Assembly: GCF_014805625.2 (NCBI RefSeq)
Contig: NW_023998531.1
Location: 732,611-796,610, forward strand
Length of the DNA stretch: 64,000 bases
Source: Glossina fuscipes
Lineage: Eukaryota; Arthropoda; Insecta; Diptera; Glossinidae
Direction of reading: 5' to 3'
The notes below the pieces were generated by a model. The model saw only the letters and a program-made list of their open reading frames with translations, was not told where the DNA came from and made no database searches. A program made the position numbers and the translations under genes. Below, piece after piece: positions 49,398 through 60,299 of this stretch. Position 1 is the stretch's first letter, and every line of letters starts with the position of its first letter.

Positions 49398-50107
49398 TTG
49401 GTTTGGGGAAAAAGAAATCCATTATTTTTTCGGTAGATGGCTGCACTGATAGATTTCTCGTAAAGTATCGATCAAACAATTTCAGATTTATGCTCGTTGG
49501 AAAGGTGATATTTCGCAGTAAAAAAAATTATTTTGCTGTTTTTTGTTTGGTGCATTCAGTTGTGAGTTATAGCGTTTTAAAAATGGAAGTGAACAAAGAG
49601 AAAATTCGGTACATTTCACAGTTTTTCTTTGACAAAGGCGAAAATGCAAGCCAAGCGGCTAAAATTGTGAATGGTGTTTAGGGTTCCGATACTGTAACAG
49701 CCAATTATGTGCAATTTTGGTTTCGTAGATTCCGTTCAGGAATTTTTGATGTTAAAGATGCACCTCGCACAGGTAGGCCGGTCGTCGAAAATGTCGATAA
49801 AATCGGAGAAATGATCGAAGTTGACCGGCATGTTAGCAGTCGTAACATCGCCCAGGAGCTAAAAATCGACCATAAAACAGTTTTAAACCATTTACACAAA
49901 GCTGGATTCAAAAAGAAGCTCGATGTTTGGGTGCTACACCAATTAACAGAAAAAAACATGATGGATCGAGTTTCCATCTGCGAAGCCTTGGCCAAACGGA
50001 ATAAGATAGACCCATTTCTTAAACGGATGGTGACTAGAGATGAGAAATGGATCACATACGGTAACCCTGTGCGAAAACGATCGTGGTCAAAGAGCGGTGA
50101 AGCACCT
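49398..50107 (+). mobile_element. truncated second copy of the mariner family
   Basis: Begins with the family inverted repeat (49398-49429, one base differing from the right end of the complete copy) after a TA at 49396-49397. It runs collinearly with the complete element to about 50107, just after the GEAP codons of the transposase, then switches abruptly to unrelated sequence. The right end and second inverted repeat are missing. It is in the opposite orientation to the complete copy. Similarity is very high over the shared part, so the two diverged recently. Confidence 0.93.
49583..50107 (+). pseudogene. mariner transposase pseudogene, 3'-truncated
   Basis: Starts at the same ATG as the complete copy (MEVNKEKIRYISQFF). 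A TAT-to-TAG change at 49679-49681 stops the frame after GV, where the complete copy reads GVYGSD. The same frame then continues uninterrupted through the DNA-binding half and the first catalytic motif to GEAP, ending at about 50107. The segment holding the second and third catalytic aspartates is absent, so no transposase can be made. This copy keeps DEKW at the first catalytic position, where the intact copy has DKKR, so the change in the intact copy is derived. Downstream codons to the TAG at 50177 belong to unrelated sequence. Confidence 0.93.
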
Positions 50108-50109
50108 AT

Positions 50110-51000
50110 ATCACACGCATATTTAGTTACTAGCACATATCCGTACACATATAAGGACGTTTTATATCCATATATCTAGAATGTGAGTCTCTACATAAAC
50201 ATTTATTATGTAGCACATAATGTGCTTCCTGCTTGACAAGCAGTAAATGTGTTATAATATTTTCAAGGAATTGCATCACTGCGTCTTACTATTGATGTCT
50301 GTACACATTTCCAACCTTTCAATCTCTTGCAATTTTTTTCTTTATGTTGTATTTTTACCAATATCTTTACTGAAATGAAACGAAATAATTGCAATCGCAT
50401 GTAATCTTTTCAAATTTTAATTGTCTTGCAGTAGGGAAGTAAACGCGCTAAAACACCGTTAAGGATGGGTTCGGTTAAAACGACGGAAACACCATTAAAT
50501 CATAACAATTTCATCAAGCTTTTGTTGGCAAAGCCATAGTAAAATGAATTAATGGAAATTTAAAATGTAAAAAGAAAGGGAAATATGTTTGCGTTGAATC
50601 GAATGAATTTAATAGTAGCCGTAGCCACTGTGAAGTGCTTTCAAATATTCAAATAGTTGCCCTATTCTATTTAAATGTAAATAGTGTAAAAGTGTAACGA
50701 ACTATATAGTAGTTCTATACAGTAGTCAACGAACTTGCTGAATTAAATTTAATTTATAAGCCAGCAAGTATCCACCCAAATGTGCTTGTTCTTCCGTCAG
50801 CTATTGGCTTGCCCGTTACTTACTGAGAGAATAGTTATCATGAAACTGTTTTTAATATAGGAAATCCATGAATTAAAGCACGTGACCCAGCAGATTCGTT
50901 TAAATTAAAATAATTGTCGAGAACTAATATGTGGTAGATGCTATATGAAAAGTATTACTGTTTAATAATGAAGTAATTGTTGCTTTAAAAATATTAGCAG
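50110..51000. other. AT-rich stretch without recognised gene
   Basis: Begins at the mariner truncation junction. No second inverted repeat or mariner remnant follows within several hundred bases. Confidence 0.5.
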
Positions 51001-51110
51001 ACCAACCACCTGACGAGAGTGAAAAGAAGAAAATGAAATCGTCAATTGGTATTTTAGGCATTGGCATAATAGCGTTTTCAATATATTTACTAACGGAACG
51101 ACGTGGCTGA
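51001..51110 (+). CDS. possible exon encoding a membrane-anchored C-terminus (weak)
   Basis: Follows an AG (50999-51000). The frame reads QPPDESEKKK, then a hydrophobic stretch of about 19 residues (SSIGILGIGIIAFSIYLLT), then ERRG and a TGA at 51108-51110. A charged stretch, one membrane segment and a short basic tail resemble a tail-anchored protein end. No upstream exon was found, and frames this short are common by chance. Confidence 0.15.
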
Positions 51111-51257
51111 ACTGATTTCGTTATTAATGCCTACGAACGATGTGTATAGCATTCGGATGAAGGACTTGACAAAAACGTTATAGGGTTTGTGGAGAACTAG
51201 CCACTTTGATATTAAGATTACTATGTCAAATGTTGCATTCTAATAAAATCCTTCCAG

Positions 51258-51398
51258 GCAGATAACGACGGATTTCAAAAATATCGATTTGGACAAATCA
51301 CTTTCGCTCCTAATATCAAGAATTATAATGCTGTCGATCCATCAGGTCGTGGTGCCCATTATATTTATTTTAGAATAAACGCATATTTAGAAAGATAA
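51258..51398 (+). CDS. possible terminal exon, product unknown (weak)
   Basis: A pyrimidine-rich AATCCTTCCAG precedes a 46-codon frame (ADNDGFQKYRFGQITF and on to RINAYLER) ending with a TAA at 51396-51398. Composition is more protein-like than its surroundings. It might share a gene with the segment ending at 51110, but that one has its own stop and no good donor site. No family is recognised. Confidence 0.15.
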   Translation, partial: ADNDGFQKYRFGQITFAPNIKNYNAVDPSGRGAHYIYFRINAYLER

Positions 51399-51404
51399 CA
51401 TATC

Positions 51405-51480
51405 TTCATTTGACGATTGTACAAAATAATGTTAAACATTCTGCCTTGTTTGCCGCATGAAACCTCAAAAAATTGAAAAA
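51405..51480 (+). repeat. dispersed repeat fragment
   Basis: TTGTACAAAATAATGTTAAACATTCTG..GCATGAAACCTC matches 41578-41645 in order and spacing. Confidence 0.55.
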
Positions 51481-51484
51481 AAGA

Positions 51485-52435
51485 AACTTTAATCATTTGT
51501 AAATTTGCGCGAGCACGGCGCACTTCAGCCTTCTATCTTTTATAATTTGAGAGTACTGACCAAAAACCCACAAATTTTTGTTTAAAACAAGTCTGGACAT
51601 TATAGTCAAGCAAGGCAGTCTATTAGATATCATACACCACTTAGCCTAATTTAGTTGCTCATTCGTTTTGGTAATAAGACAGCAAAAGTCATTACTAATG
51701 TTAAAGTTATTTTCATGCAAAGGCGTAGTCTTCATGAAATCCCGCACATTGGAATCCAAATTCCGCAAATTGGTATCCAAAACGCGGTCGAAAGGCAAGA
51801 TTGATGTTTATGTCAGTTCATTATTATGAAATAATTTTCACATTGAACTATAAAAATTGTGATTTTTTACTTTATAGAGAAAACATTCAGTTTTCGTAGG
51901 AACGGTTATATGAAAGAGGGTTCAAAACTAAGTTTTTCAAACTAATTTGGAGAGTCCAAATACTATTACATGGCGAGTTTTGTTGAGAAATTTTGAAAAT
52001 TGCATAATGGTATAAGGGGTGTTCAGTTGACGCTTCACTGTAGGCTTGTGCTCTGACCAGAGTCCGTAGACTTTTCAATAAAGCCGATAGCCTTAAATGC
52101 TAGTGCTTTAAGACTTAAGTCTTCGAATTTATTTCTCTAGATAAATTGCTATAAAACAAGTACGGTCTTTCTCCATGAAGGAACATCTAATTAAATTACT
52201 GGTACTAAATTTTATTACTTCCTATCTTTTTCGTCCAAATATATGTATCTTACATCACTAGTGCGGATGTATGCAGCACCTGAAAGGACTTAGGAGAGTC
52301 CCGCCTAAGTCTACCCGTCTGTCCTCCGCGTTTTTTGTATTCAACCTACAGGCCTTAATCTTTAAGAGGTTTTAATGACATTTGAAACAGCGGGAAGTCG
52401 TTCTATCAATAATTATATGCAGGGCATTTAATTGT
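51485..52435. other. AT-rich stretch with a possible repeat fragment
   Basis: AGTCCCGCCTAAGTCTACCCGTCTGTCC near 52291-52324 resembles the dispersed repeat family. No gene is recognised. Confidence 0.4.
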
Positions 52436-52439
52436 GGGC

Positions 52440-52740
52440 CGTGGCCTAATGTAATGTGTTTACTTTTTACTAATAAAGCAAGTTTTTGTCATTCCTATTC
52501 TCGTTTTTTTCCGTGAGTCCTTTTTACATCTTCCATAAATAATTTTTTTTCTTTTGCCTTTTTCTTTACAAGAGGAGTCGCTTTTTGTTCGCCGTTCACT
52601 TTTATCTATAAAACAGAAACTTTTGAACAGAGTCGTTTGAAACATTCGCAAGACACTGCGTTCTGTTCACTCCGCTCGTGGTGGATGTAATAAACTGAAC
52701 TAAACTGATGTATGTAATAAACTGAAGTTTTTTGAGCTCA
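52440..52740 (+). repeat. possible LTR-like segment
   Basis: A TATAAAACAG box near 52608 is followed about 80 bases later by two AATAAACTGAA signals (52690 and 52716) within a short direct duplication (ATGTAATAAACTGAA). This promoter-plus-polyadenylation layout fits a solo LTR, but termini and target duplications were not found. Confidence 0.25.
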
Positions 52741-52744
52741 AAAA

Positions 52745-53740
52745 AATAACGCTAAACGAAGATTTAGTGTAACTTTAATTTACTAAGATTTTAGCTTAAC
52801 TCGACTTAATTATTACCAAACTTTGCGATAAACTTCGCATGTCTGACATAGAATATAAAAGTTTGAGGTATTTATTGTTTCTCTGTCGAAGTTGCTTTAT
52901 TACTTCGTTCACTTCTGATATAATTTTTGTTCTTACTGGGTAAATAAATTTTGCAACCAAAACCAACGATGCGATAAAATAGAAACAGGGAAACGTTAAT
53001 GAGGGAAATTTATGCTAATAAGACCCACGAATTCTAGCAGACAAGTCACGAATGATTTGATCGACGAAATAATGCTACTGTTACTGATGTAATGAAACGT
53101 AGAACGAATAGTATTAACTTGTAGTAAAATTCAGGGAAATTCTCTCTTCAAATGAAAATATACATAATAACCAACCAACAATAATCCTTCTAAAAAGGAT
53201 TTTTTTCTAAACGAAGACAAAAATAAAAGTAAAAAAGTAAAAGTAAATTATTTAGAATTCTAGGATATGAGTATTTACTTACTTGTACTTTATAAAACAA
53301 GTAAAAGTTTGCCAGTTGACAGGTTAGCAGTAACAGTGTACTCATTATTTATGGTCTCTATTTATATGATATCTATTCATTATTCAAATTTTAATTACTT
53401 TATTGTGAAAACGTCCAAATCATTTGGGTTGTTGAAATTATTGCATTGAAATTATTTTTTATGATGCGCTAAATTACTTTGAGTTATCACTAAGGAGCCG
53501 CTATACCAGTTTTAAACAGGTTTTCTAACACTAAGACATTTTGCTCGCAAGAAAATTTTCAAAATTTTGCAAGACATTATCAGTGAATACATTGACTGTT
53601 TATATTTTCAGTAACTCATTACTACGTGTCAGACTTCTGTAATGTATGTTGTTGATATTTTTTCGGTGCAGTCAAATATGCTTTTATATATTTCACATTT
53701 TTGCATATAATGAATGTGTTAACATAACGCCGTACTTTTT
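52745..53740. other. AT-rich stretch upstream of LINE copy 2
   Basis: No recognised gene. It may include more of the LINE 5' region, but copy 1 offers no template for it. Confidence 0.4.
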
Positions 53741-53744
53741 CTAA

Positions 53745-54186
53745 GTGAACGCTGGTCACCAGACTGGGCAAGTTGCACAAGCTGCTGGTGCAAGGGCGGT
53801 AACGCCATCTATATTCTCCCCAAATCTAAACTCCGCAACCGTGAACCCTCCTGATCCAAGTAATGACATTTGCTTAACGGCAGTTCCTCCCAAAAAAGCA
53901 ATATTTGCGTCAAGACTGCCACCTGAAACATCGGTGAATAACATAAAAAGTTATCTGGCGGCGAAAGTCCCATCAGTCAACTTAAAGCGCTTTAGCTTAT
54001 TCAAAATGGCTCCTTCTCAATCTAGGCCAATCTCCTCTTTTAAAATACTAGTTCCGAATGGTATGTTCCGAGTGATATGTTGTTAAACAAAGCACTTTGG
54101 CAGTAGGATCCTTAATTAAAGAATTTATCCCTCGAGATCGTCCCCGTAATACCAAAGCAATAGGCTTGTCGCCTTCAAGAAACTAA
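53745..54186 (+). pseudogene. LINE ORF1 protein, C-terminal part
   Basis: Encodes the end of the nucleic-acid-binding ORF1 protein. A KAIFASRLPPETSVNNIKSY segment resembles the RNA-recognition-like domain seen in ORF1 of CR1-type elements, followed by VPSVNLKRFSLFK and SSFKILVPN. One frame is open to 54086. After a frameshift near 54060-54105 the tail reads GSLIKEFIPRDRPRNTK and ends at a TAA immediately followed by ATG. The N-terminal part, including any zinc fingers, is missing. The junction with ORF2 suggests overlapping or coupled translation. Confidence 0.65.
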
Positions 54187-55688
54187 ATGTTTCTTCAGAC
54201 CAATTATCTCTCATTTATCAAAATGTTAGGGGCCTAAATTCGAAAATTCGTTCCACTTTTCTAAATTTAGTGAGCACGGAATTTTTCTGTTTGGCCTTTA
54301 CTGAAACTTGGCTAAAACCCGATCTTCATTCGTCGGAACTTTTTCATCATTCTTTCCAATTCTTCAGAAAGGATCAAGTGAATCGCATTGGTGGTGGTGT
54401 ATTAATTGCCATATCTGCGTCAGTCTCGTCCAATTTAATAGAATTTCCCACTTCTCCTGACGTTGAATTTATCGCCTTTCGTGCGAAAATGACTAGTAAA
54501 CATCTATTTGTAACCTGCTCCTGTATTCCCCAAAATTCTGATATCTCCATTTACAAGAATCACGCTGCCTTCATCTGTGAAGTGTCCAAGCTGTCTAGAC
54601 TTAACGATTTGGTCGTTGCATTGGGTGACTTCAACTTGCCTCAAGTCACTTGGTGTAACAGTGATAATTCTGGCTGTTTGATTCCTACTTCAACGTTTGA
54701 TAGGGCTGTTGTGTTCTTTAATGAATTGTTTGATCATAACTTGGGTCAATATAATCGTACCCCTAATTGTAATGATAGACTGCTTGATCTCTGCTTTGCC
54801 AATTTTCCCGAGATTAACGTAAATCGTTGTCCGCCTTTTAGTTTACCTGAGGATCCTTACCATCCATCAATATGCATTTCCTTTCATCATATGAGTGATG
54901 GTTTGTTGAATTGCCGTAATGTGCCAAATCAAACTTTTTTATATAATTATTATGATTTTCATAAAATCAATATTGTATTACTAAAACATTGTCTTTCACA
55001 TTTGAGGCTTGATTTCTCAACTGGTAGTATTGAAAGCTTATTGTCATCGTTCTACAATACATTAAATCTAGCTATTGCTGCATCTGTTCCGATCAAGCAT
55101 TGTCGACCTCGAAGTAGGTGTCCTCCGTCGTTTAATAAGACAATTAAATATCACAAGAATAGAAAAAACTCGTTATTCAAAAAATATTTGAAAAGTGGCT
55201 CTGCGCTCGACTATATCGCTTACTCGGTGGCGAGGCATAGATTTTACTCCCTCAACCATCATTATTATTGCAGATACCTTCAGTTCATTAAATCCTCTCT
55301 GATTGCTAATCCTAAATTCTTTTTTAAATTTGTTAACTCTACAAGAAAAATATCCACATATCCCTCTCATGTTTTTTTTAAAGGCTCTGATTCCTCGGAA
55401 GATTTTGAAATCTCAACTCTATTTGCTGAGTATTTTCGACGAAACTTTTCGATCGATAATTTCGATTTATCAGCAAACTACCCATATCCTATAACTAACT
55501 CGGTTTCAATACCTAACTTGGTTATTTCGGAAGATGACGTTTTTAAAGGGTTGAGCTCTCTACAATACAGTTGTTCGCCTGGACCTGATGGAATTCCATC
55601 ATGTGTACTTAAATCTTGCGCTGTCGAGTTATGTGGTGTGATCCCAAAGATTTTTAACCTGTCCTTGAATTTAGGTGTTTTTCCTTAG
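54186..55688 (+). pseudogene. LINE ORF2: AP endonuclease and start of reverse transcriptase
   Basis: An open stretch of about 490 codons. The endonuclease domain starts YQNVRGLN near 54215, then TETWLKPD near 54300, GGGVLIAIS near 54395, GDFNLPQVTW near 54625 and DRLLDLCF near 54775. These correspond to the N-terminal asparagine, the catalytic glutamate and the GDFN motif of APE-type nucleases, which nick target DNA. The reverse transcriptase begins near 55570 (SPGPDGIPSCVLK). A TAG at about 55686 stops the frame after GVFP, where related proteins read on as GVFP.CWK. The usual start cannot be fixed, because the first in-frame alternatives are not ATG. Confidence 0.85.
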
Positions 55689-56810
55689 TGTTGGAAGAGT
55701 AGTTTCCTTATTCGTATCCACAAAAGTAGAAGTATACAATTTGTTGAGAACTACAGAGGCATAGCCAAGTTGAGTGTCTTGCCCAAGTTGTTCGAGCGTA
55801 TTGTGACTCAGCATTTGGATTTGCCATTAATTCGTATTTTTCTCCGAACCAGCATGGCTTTCGGAAAGGGCCATCTACAGTCACCAACTTGTTAGAGTTT
55901 ACCTGTCAAGTTTTCAAGGCTTTTTCTAGTGGCTCTCGCACAGATTTTATTTACACTGATTTAACCAAAGTATTTGATATGGTTAACCATAACTTGCTTA
56001 TCTTTAAACTCCAAGCCTCTGCCTTCCCTTTCTATTTAGTGAAATGGATAAGCTCTTATCTGCACAATAGATCCTTCAGGGTTTTGTTTAACTTCATCAC
56101 CTCAGATGAATTCCCCGTTACGTCTGGCGTACCTCAAGGAAGTCACTTAGGTCCCATTTTATTTAGTTTATACATCAACGATTTCCCATCGGTGGTTAAT
56201 TCCAGCCAGATCTCAATGTGTGCTGATGATGTGAAACTGTTTTCTTCCTTTGTTGCATGGTGCTCTTTGAATCTTCTGAAACTAAATCTGAGTAAATGTA
56301 AGAAGCTTTCTTTCTCATGAAGAAAGTCATTCATTACCCAGTATTTTATAGATTAGCATAAGTTGGAGGATGTTGATTCGATCACATATTTAGGCGTTCT
56401 ATTTGACCATAGGTTACGTTTTAACTTGCATATTGAGCTCTCGATAAGCAAAGCAAGGTATGCGCTTGGTTTTATAAAAAGGTGCTTGATGATCTCACAT
56501 TACGAAAAGGCTTTACATGTGTTTGGTTAGCCGTATATTTGAGTATGCTTCTGTTGTGTGGTCTCCTTCATATAGGTGCTATGTAGATTCAATCGAATCT
56601 GTTCAAAGGCAATTGTTGCTGCTTGCCCTTAGAAATTTGGGTTGGGATCCAATTGCCTCTCTTCCCCCTTATGAAAATAGGTTGCTTCTGTTGTCCTTAC
56701 CGTCTCTCGAAAAACGTAGATTTGTTCTTGGCGTTTCCCTCGTAATCAAAGTAATAAATGGTGCTATTGACTCACTTGCAATATTTGGTGAAATAAGTCC
56801 CCAATAATGT
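55689..56810 (+). pseudogene. LINE ORF2: reverse transcriptase core and C-terminus
   Basis: Continues the protein after the stop at 55686. ENYRGIAKLSVLPKLFE lies near 55750, DLTKVFDMVNHNLL near 55965 (motif with the first catalytic aspartate), SGVPQGSHLGPILF near 56125, and the catalytic box, read as CADD in place of YADD, near 56220. About 20 residues are missing directly after KLFSSF. The C-terminal region includes EYASVVW and LRNLGWDP. A frameshift near 55835 and stops near 56320 and in the 56340-56520 stretch inactivate it. The enzyme would copy its own RNA at a nicked target. Confidence 0.85.
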
Positions 56811-57129
56811 CCCCAACCGCTTCTCTAGGCACTTTACCTTGGTTAAGCTTAGTGAATGTGAATATAATTATGAGCTGTTTGATTCGCTCAGAGTCGTTTG
56901 CAAAAACCTAAATGACGTCTATCACTTATTCTCGTTATCGGGCTCTTTAAAGTCCATTAAAACAACATTGCTTAATACGCGCGATTTACCTATGTCGTAC
57001 TTAAACTATCCTTAAAAAGTCGTTACGATGGGAAAATGAATTATTGTTAATTATTATCGTTTGCCAGGCTTATGCATGTTTGCGATGACTTAGGGGTTCA
57101 TTTGCAATTTGGTCTCAAACTGTGCGCGA

Positions 57130-57780
57130 CTGCATAAATTCTCACTGTAAAGCATGCACAAGATAGATTCTTGTAGCTTTGAATAGGTACTATGTTGGTA
57201 CTGGTTTGAAGAAAGGCCATTTTCGGAAAACTTTACTATATCTAAAGGCTAGCAACCATTAACATAGCTTAAAAAGCTTAAAACCAGGGGCGCCATCACT
57301 TGGTCAGTTAGCAGTGTGCGATCCGTTATGGCGTGTTCTTTTTAAATTGAACCGTCACTAGGAAAAGCTACCAACAACAACTGAGGCCAAATAACGGGCG
57401 CAATATGCCAAAAGTCATGATACCATCAGTTTTCAGTACGAAAAGCAAATTTTTCCAGCTCTAATTTGCACTGGCTTATTTCTTCCGATTAACGCAGTAG
57501 ATGGCATCCTGTGTATTCGAACGATACTTGCATTCTTATAATTTTTTATTGTGAATAAAAACGGAGAGAAGTGATGGCTAGTCTTTGACAAAACAATTCT
57601 TAATACTTTTACTTATAAAACTTTAAGAAGAAAAGTGGATAAGTGCAATAAAACTCAAGCCCTACTCATTAGTCGCAATACGAGTTGCCTTTTTTGAAAG
57701 CTCTTAGTTATGTCTACTGCATGTTATCTCTGATATTTTGGTTGGCCGAGTTGCAAGTACTATACTAACAATTTTGAATA
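57130..57780. other. anonymous sequence after LINE copy 2
   Basis: Contains a GC-richer patch (AGGGGCGCCATCACTTGG near 57287). No gene or known repeat is recognised. Confidence 0.4.
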
Positions 57781-57784
57781 CCTA

Positions 57785-58345
57785 GAATTTATAGGAAAAA
57801 GTTAACTAAAGTCACGTTCGTAGTAAAAAAATGCATAATTTTCAAAATGTACTCGATTTTTTATTTCAAAAACTAAAGGATTAAAGTTTGTACCTTGATG
57901 AATGAAAGCTTTGGCCATGTATTCATCAAAACGCCTTTTCAGTTTTCGTTCACCTTTGGCACGAACGTTTAAAATTGAGAATGCCGAAATACTACTGCTT
58001 AGCCGTTTTTGCAGAGAAACTTTGAAAATTACAATTTTTTTTTCGATACAATGATTTTTCAAAATAGAGCGTTATATGGGGAGTGATCGAAAAAGTGAAC
58101 CGATCCGAATTATTTTCAATAACGTTGGCCTTGGCTCATAACTGTACCACGTTTCATCAAAATATCTCAAACATTGCTATCTGTAGGTTGAACACAATTT
58201 ACAGATGGACGGACAGCCTTAGGTAAATTCATATAATGATTCTGAATCAAACCGGTATAATAAAAGGTGGACCCATCTTAAGGCCATCTGCGTGTTACAT
58301 ACAGCAGTTGGTGTAGGGTATAAAGACCTGTTGATATTTGGAGAT
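57785..58345. repeat. dispersed repeat copy
   Basis: Includes AACCGATCCGAATTATTTTCAA, CACGTTTCATCAAAATATCTC, CAGATGGACGGACAGCC and a terminal GGTGTAGGGTATA. This series is typical of dispersed fly repeats. The left half resembles 35520-35700 in the opposite orientation. An 86-codon minus frame inside it is not supported as a gene. Confidence 0.55.
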
Positions 58346-58349
58346 ATGA

Positions 58350-59435
58350 AAATTTTCATTGAAATTTGTGAAAGCATTTGGCGAACATGATATTTAGAGT
58401 TCTTCAATTCTTGAAAATAAACGATGGAAACAAAACAAATTATATTTGCTACATATATACCTGTTGTTAGCTCTTTTTTCGTGCGTACACTCTTATATGA
58501 ATACAAACAACAACTCATATTCATTTAAAAGAGAATTGTATGTTCTTCTGGTTTGCAAACGTTTGGAGGAATAAAACTATCAACTATTAACATTTACCCA
58601 TACAAATAATGACAATAAAAGACCAATGGCTGCTAACTAATGGCGTTCCTACTGTTAATGATAACAAAAAGTACCCAAGAATGTCTTAATTTCAAATGTT
58701 GAAGCACGTATGTATTTTGTTGTCTTTGATAGAACAATGTTTTACACATTTTTAGGAATGTCAATACATTAATATTTTTCGATTATGTGCACTAGAATCT
58801 ATAAATCACAACTCATTAATATATGTCAAGTCATTTTTTGCATTTAAATATAGCTTGCTCAAAAACCATCCAGAATTTTAGATATTTCATCCAATGATCG
58901 ATTGGAAATATTTCCCATTCCTCTTAAAATCGTACTCCTTTGGCACATTACAATCGTTTTAAAGTCTAGACACCACGATGTAAGGAATTCTTCGACCTTC
59001 ATTTTGAATGTTGTTCAAAAACTTTGTCCTTGTATCGCATGTTTCACATTCAAAAAAAAAAGAGGAAGTCAAAGAAAGTCACTTTTAGAAAGTCGGGTGC
59101 ATAAAAGAAGAATTGAAAAGAATTTTGGTGAAACTTGTTTGAAAACTTCCACATTTTTTGTGCGAAGGTTGCTGGCCTGCGGTTTGCATTCAAAAGACTG
59201 CCTTTTACAACCAGTCTTTCGGGATGTGTTCTCGTAACTTACAAATTCATAATTCTTATTCTTTTAACACAAAATTTTAAAGGACATTTTTTTTGAGTGC
59301 ACTACTGCTACATTTTACTCACTTGGTCCACGTTCACTACTAATAATGAGGCTAGCGCTTTGCCTGTATTCAAACTAAATGTGCATTTTGGACTCTATAA
59401 TAAATAAGTATATTTTATGTATAATAATATATAGA
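58350..59435. other. AT-rich stretch without recognised gene
   Basis: A 111-codon frame (58902-59237) starts on TTG and has lysine/arginine-rich sequence with no recognised motif. Confidence 0.45.
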
Positions 59436-59437
59436 GG

Positions 59438-59640
59438 TTGTACAAAAAAGTGGCCAATGATTGCTTTTTAGTGAAAAAGGCACAATAGCAAAAATATGTT
59501 ATATTTATTTTATTACTTTTATTTATTACATTCTCTTTTTAAATATTTTATTCAAGATATTGTCCGGTGCTAGTTGCATATTGCCATCATCTTTCTGAGA
59601 GAATTTCAATTTTATGATCCAGTTGTTAGCAACGTTCTTT
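59438..59640 (-). pseudogene. mariner/Tc1-type transposase C-terminal relic (fourth lineage)
   Basis: On the minus strand a short segment ends KIEILSER, stop, WQYATSTGQYLE, stop (about 59620-59548). This matches the common mariner transposase ending, in which LPERW is followed by a G.Y.E close to the stop codon; the tryptophan codon is now TGA. About 110 bases further on, GGTTGTACAAAAAAGTGGCC at 59440 may be an eroded terminal inverted repeat. The rest of the element is not readable. Confidence 0.35.
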
Positions 59641-59644
59641 AACG

Positions 59645-60295
59645 ATAGATGACTGGTTTGGAACAGCGTTTACGAAATTACAGCTAGCTAATTTCTGAAG
59701 TAGTTAATAGGGTTCGATGATATTCTGGACACTAATTATGTACGGCACTAGCTTTGTTTCATTTTCGAGTTTCGAGTTTTTTTGCTATATGTCTTTTGCA
59801 CAGGAAGTAGGTACGAGGAACGCTCTGTCATGTCTATCAAACCATGCGTACGTTAAAGCTTCACGGTTTGCATTAGATTGCTTAGCGTTGCGTTTACTAG
59901 AGAAAAAACCAAATTAAAAAAAAATACATAAATTTGTTTACCTATCTTTCTTTTTGCTTTTTACTCCAAATGTCTAATTAATACTCTTATTTCCCTGAAG
60001 GTTATAATAAATTTTGTAACATTAATCTTTCCATACATCACCGTGTATTCTAGCTATTACAAGGGTAAAGGGGATACATTGGTCCTGTCCTCAACAGACC
60101 TAACCCATTCTATTAAACAAATCAAAGAAAAAGTAAGTAAAATGTTGTTATTAAATAATCAAGTAGTGTTGAGGAATATATACACATTAGATTGCTTTGC
60201 TCGTATTATCTAATTTGACGGTAGAGGATATATATCGTTGCATGTAGATTCTTTCAGAAGGGAGGTATTAATGTTGTGGTAGTTATATAGGGAAT
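59645..60295. other. AT-rich stretch without recognised gene
   Basis: May hold eroded upstream parts of the fourth mariner relic. No motif is visible. Confidence 0.4.
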
Positions 60296-60299
60296 TGGA

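Larger units (their letters stand above)
53745..57125 (+). mobile_element. non-LTR retrotransposon (LINE), copy 2, 5'- and 3'-truncated
   Basis: Two-gene element with the end of ORF1, an AP-type endonuclease and a reverse transcriptase, in the same family as copy 1 at 10.2-13.3 kb. The two are alignable from the ORF1 end to the 3' untranslated region (AGGGGTTC at about 13019 and 57091). This copy lacks the terminal stem-loop and tail. Endonuclease, reverse transcriptase and C-terminal order place it among APE-type LINEs of the jockey/CR1 group (inference from motifs). Stops and frameshifts show it is inactive. Confidence 0.9.
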
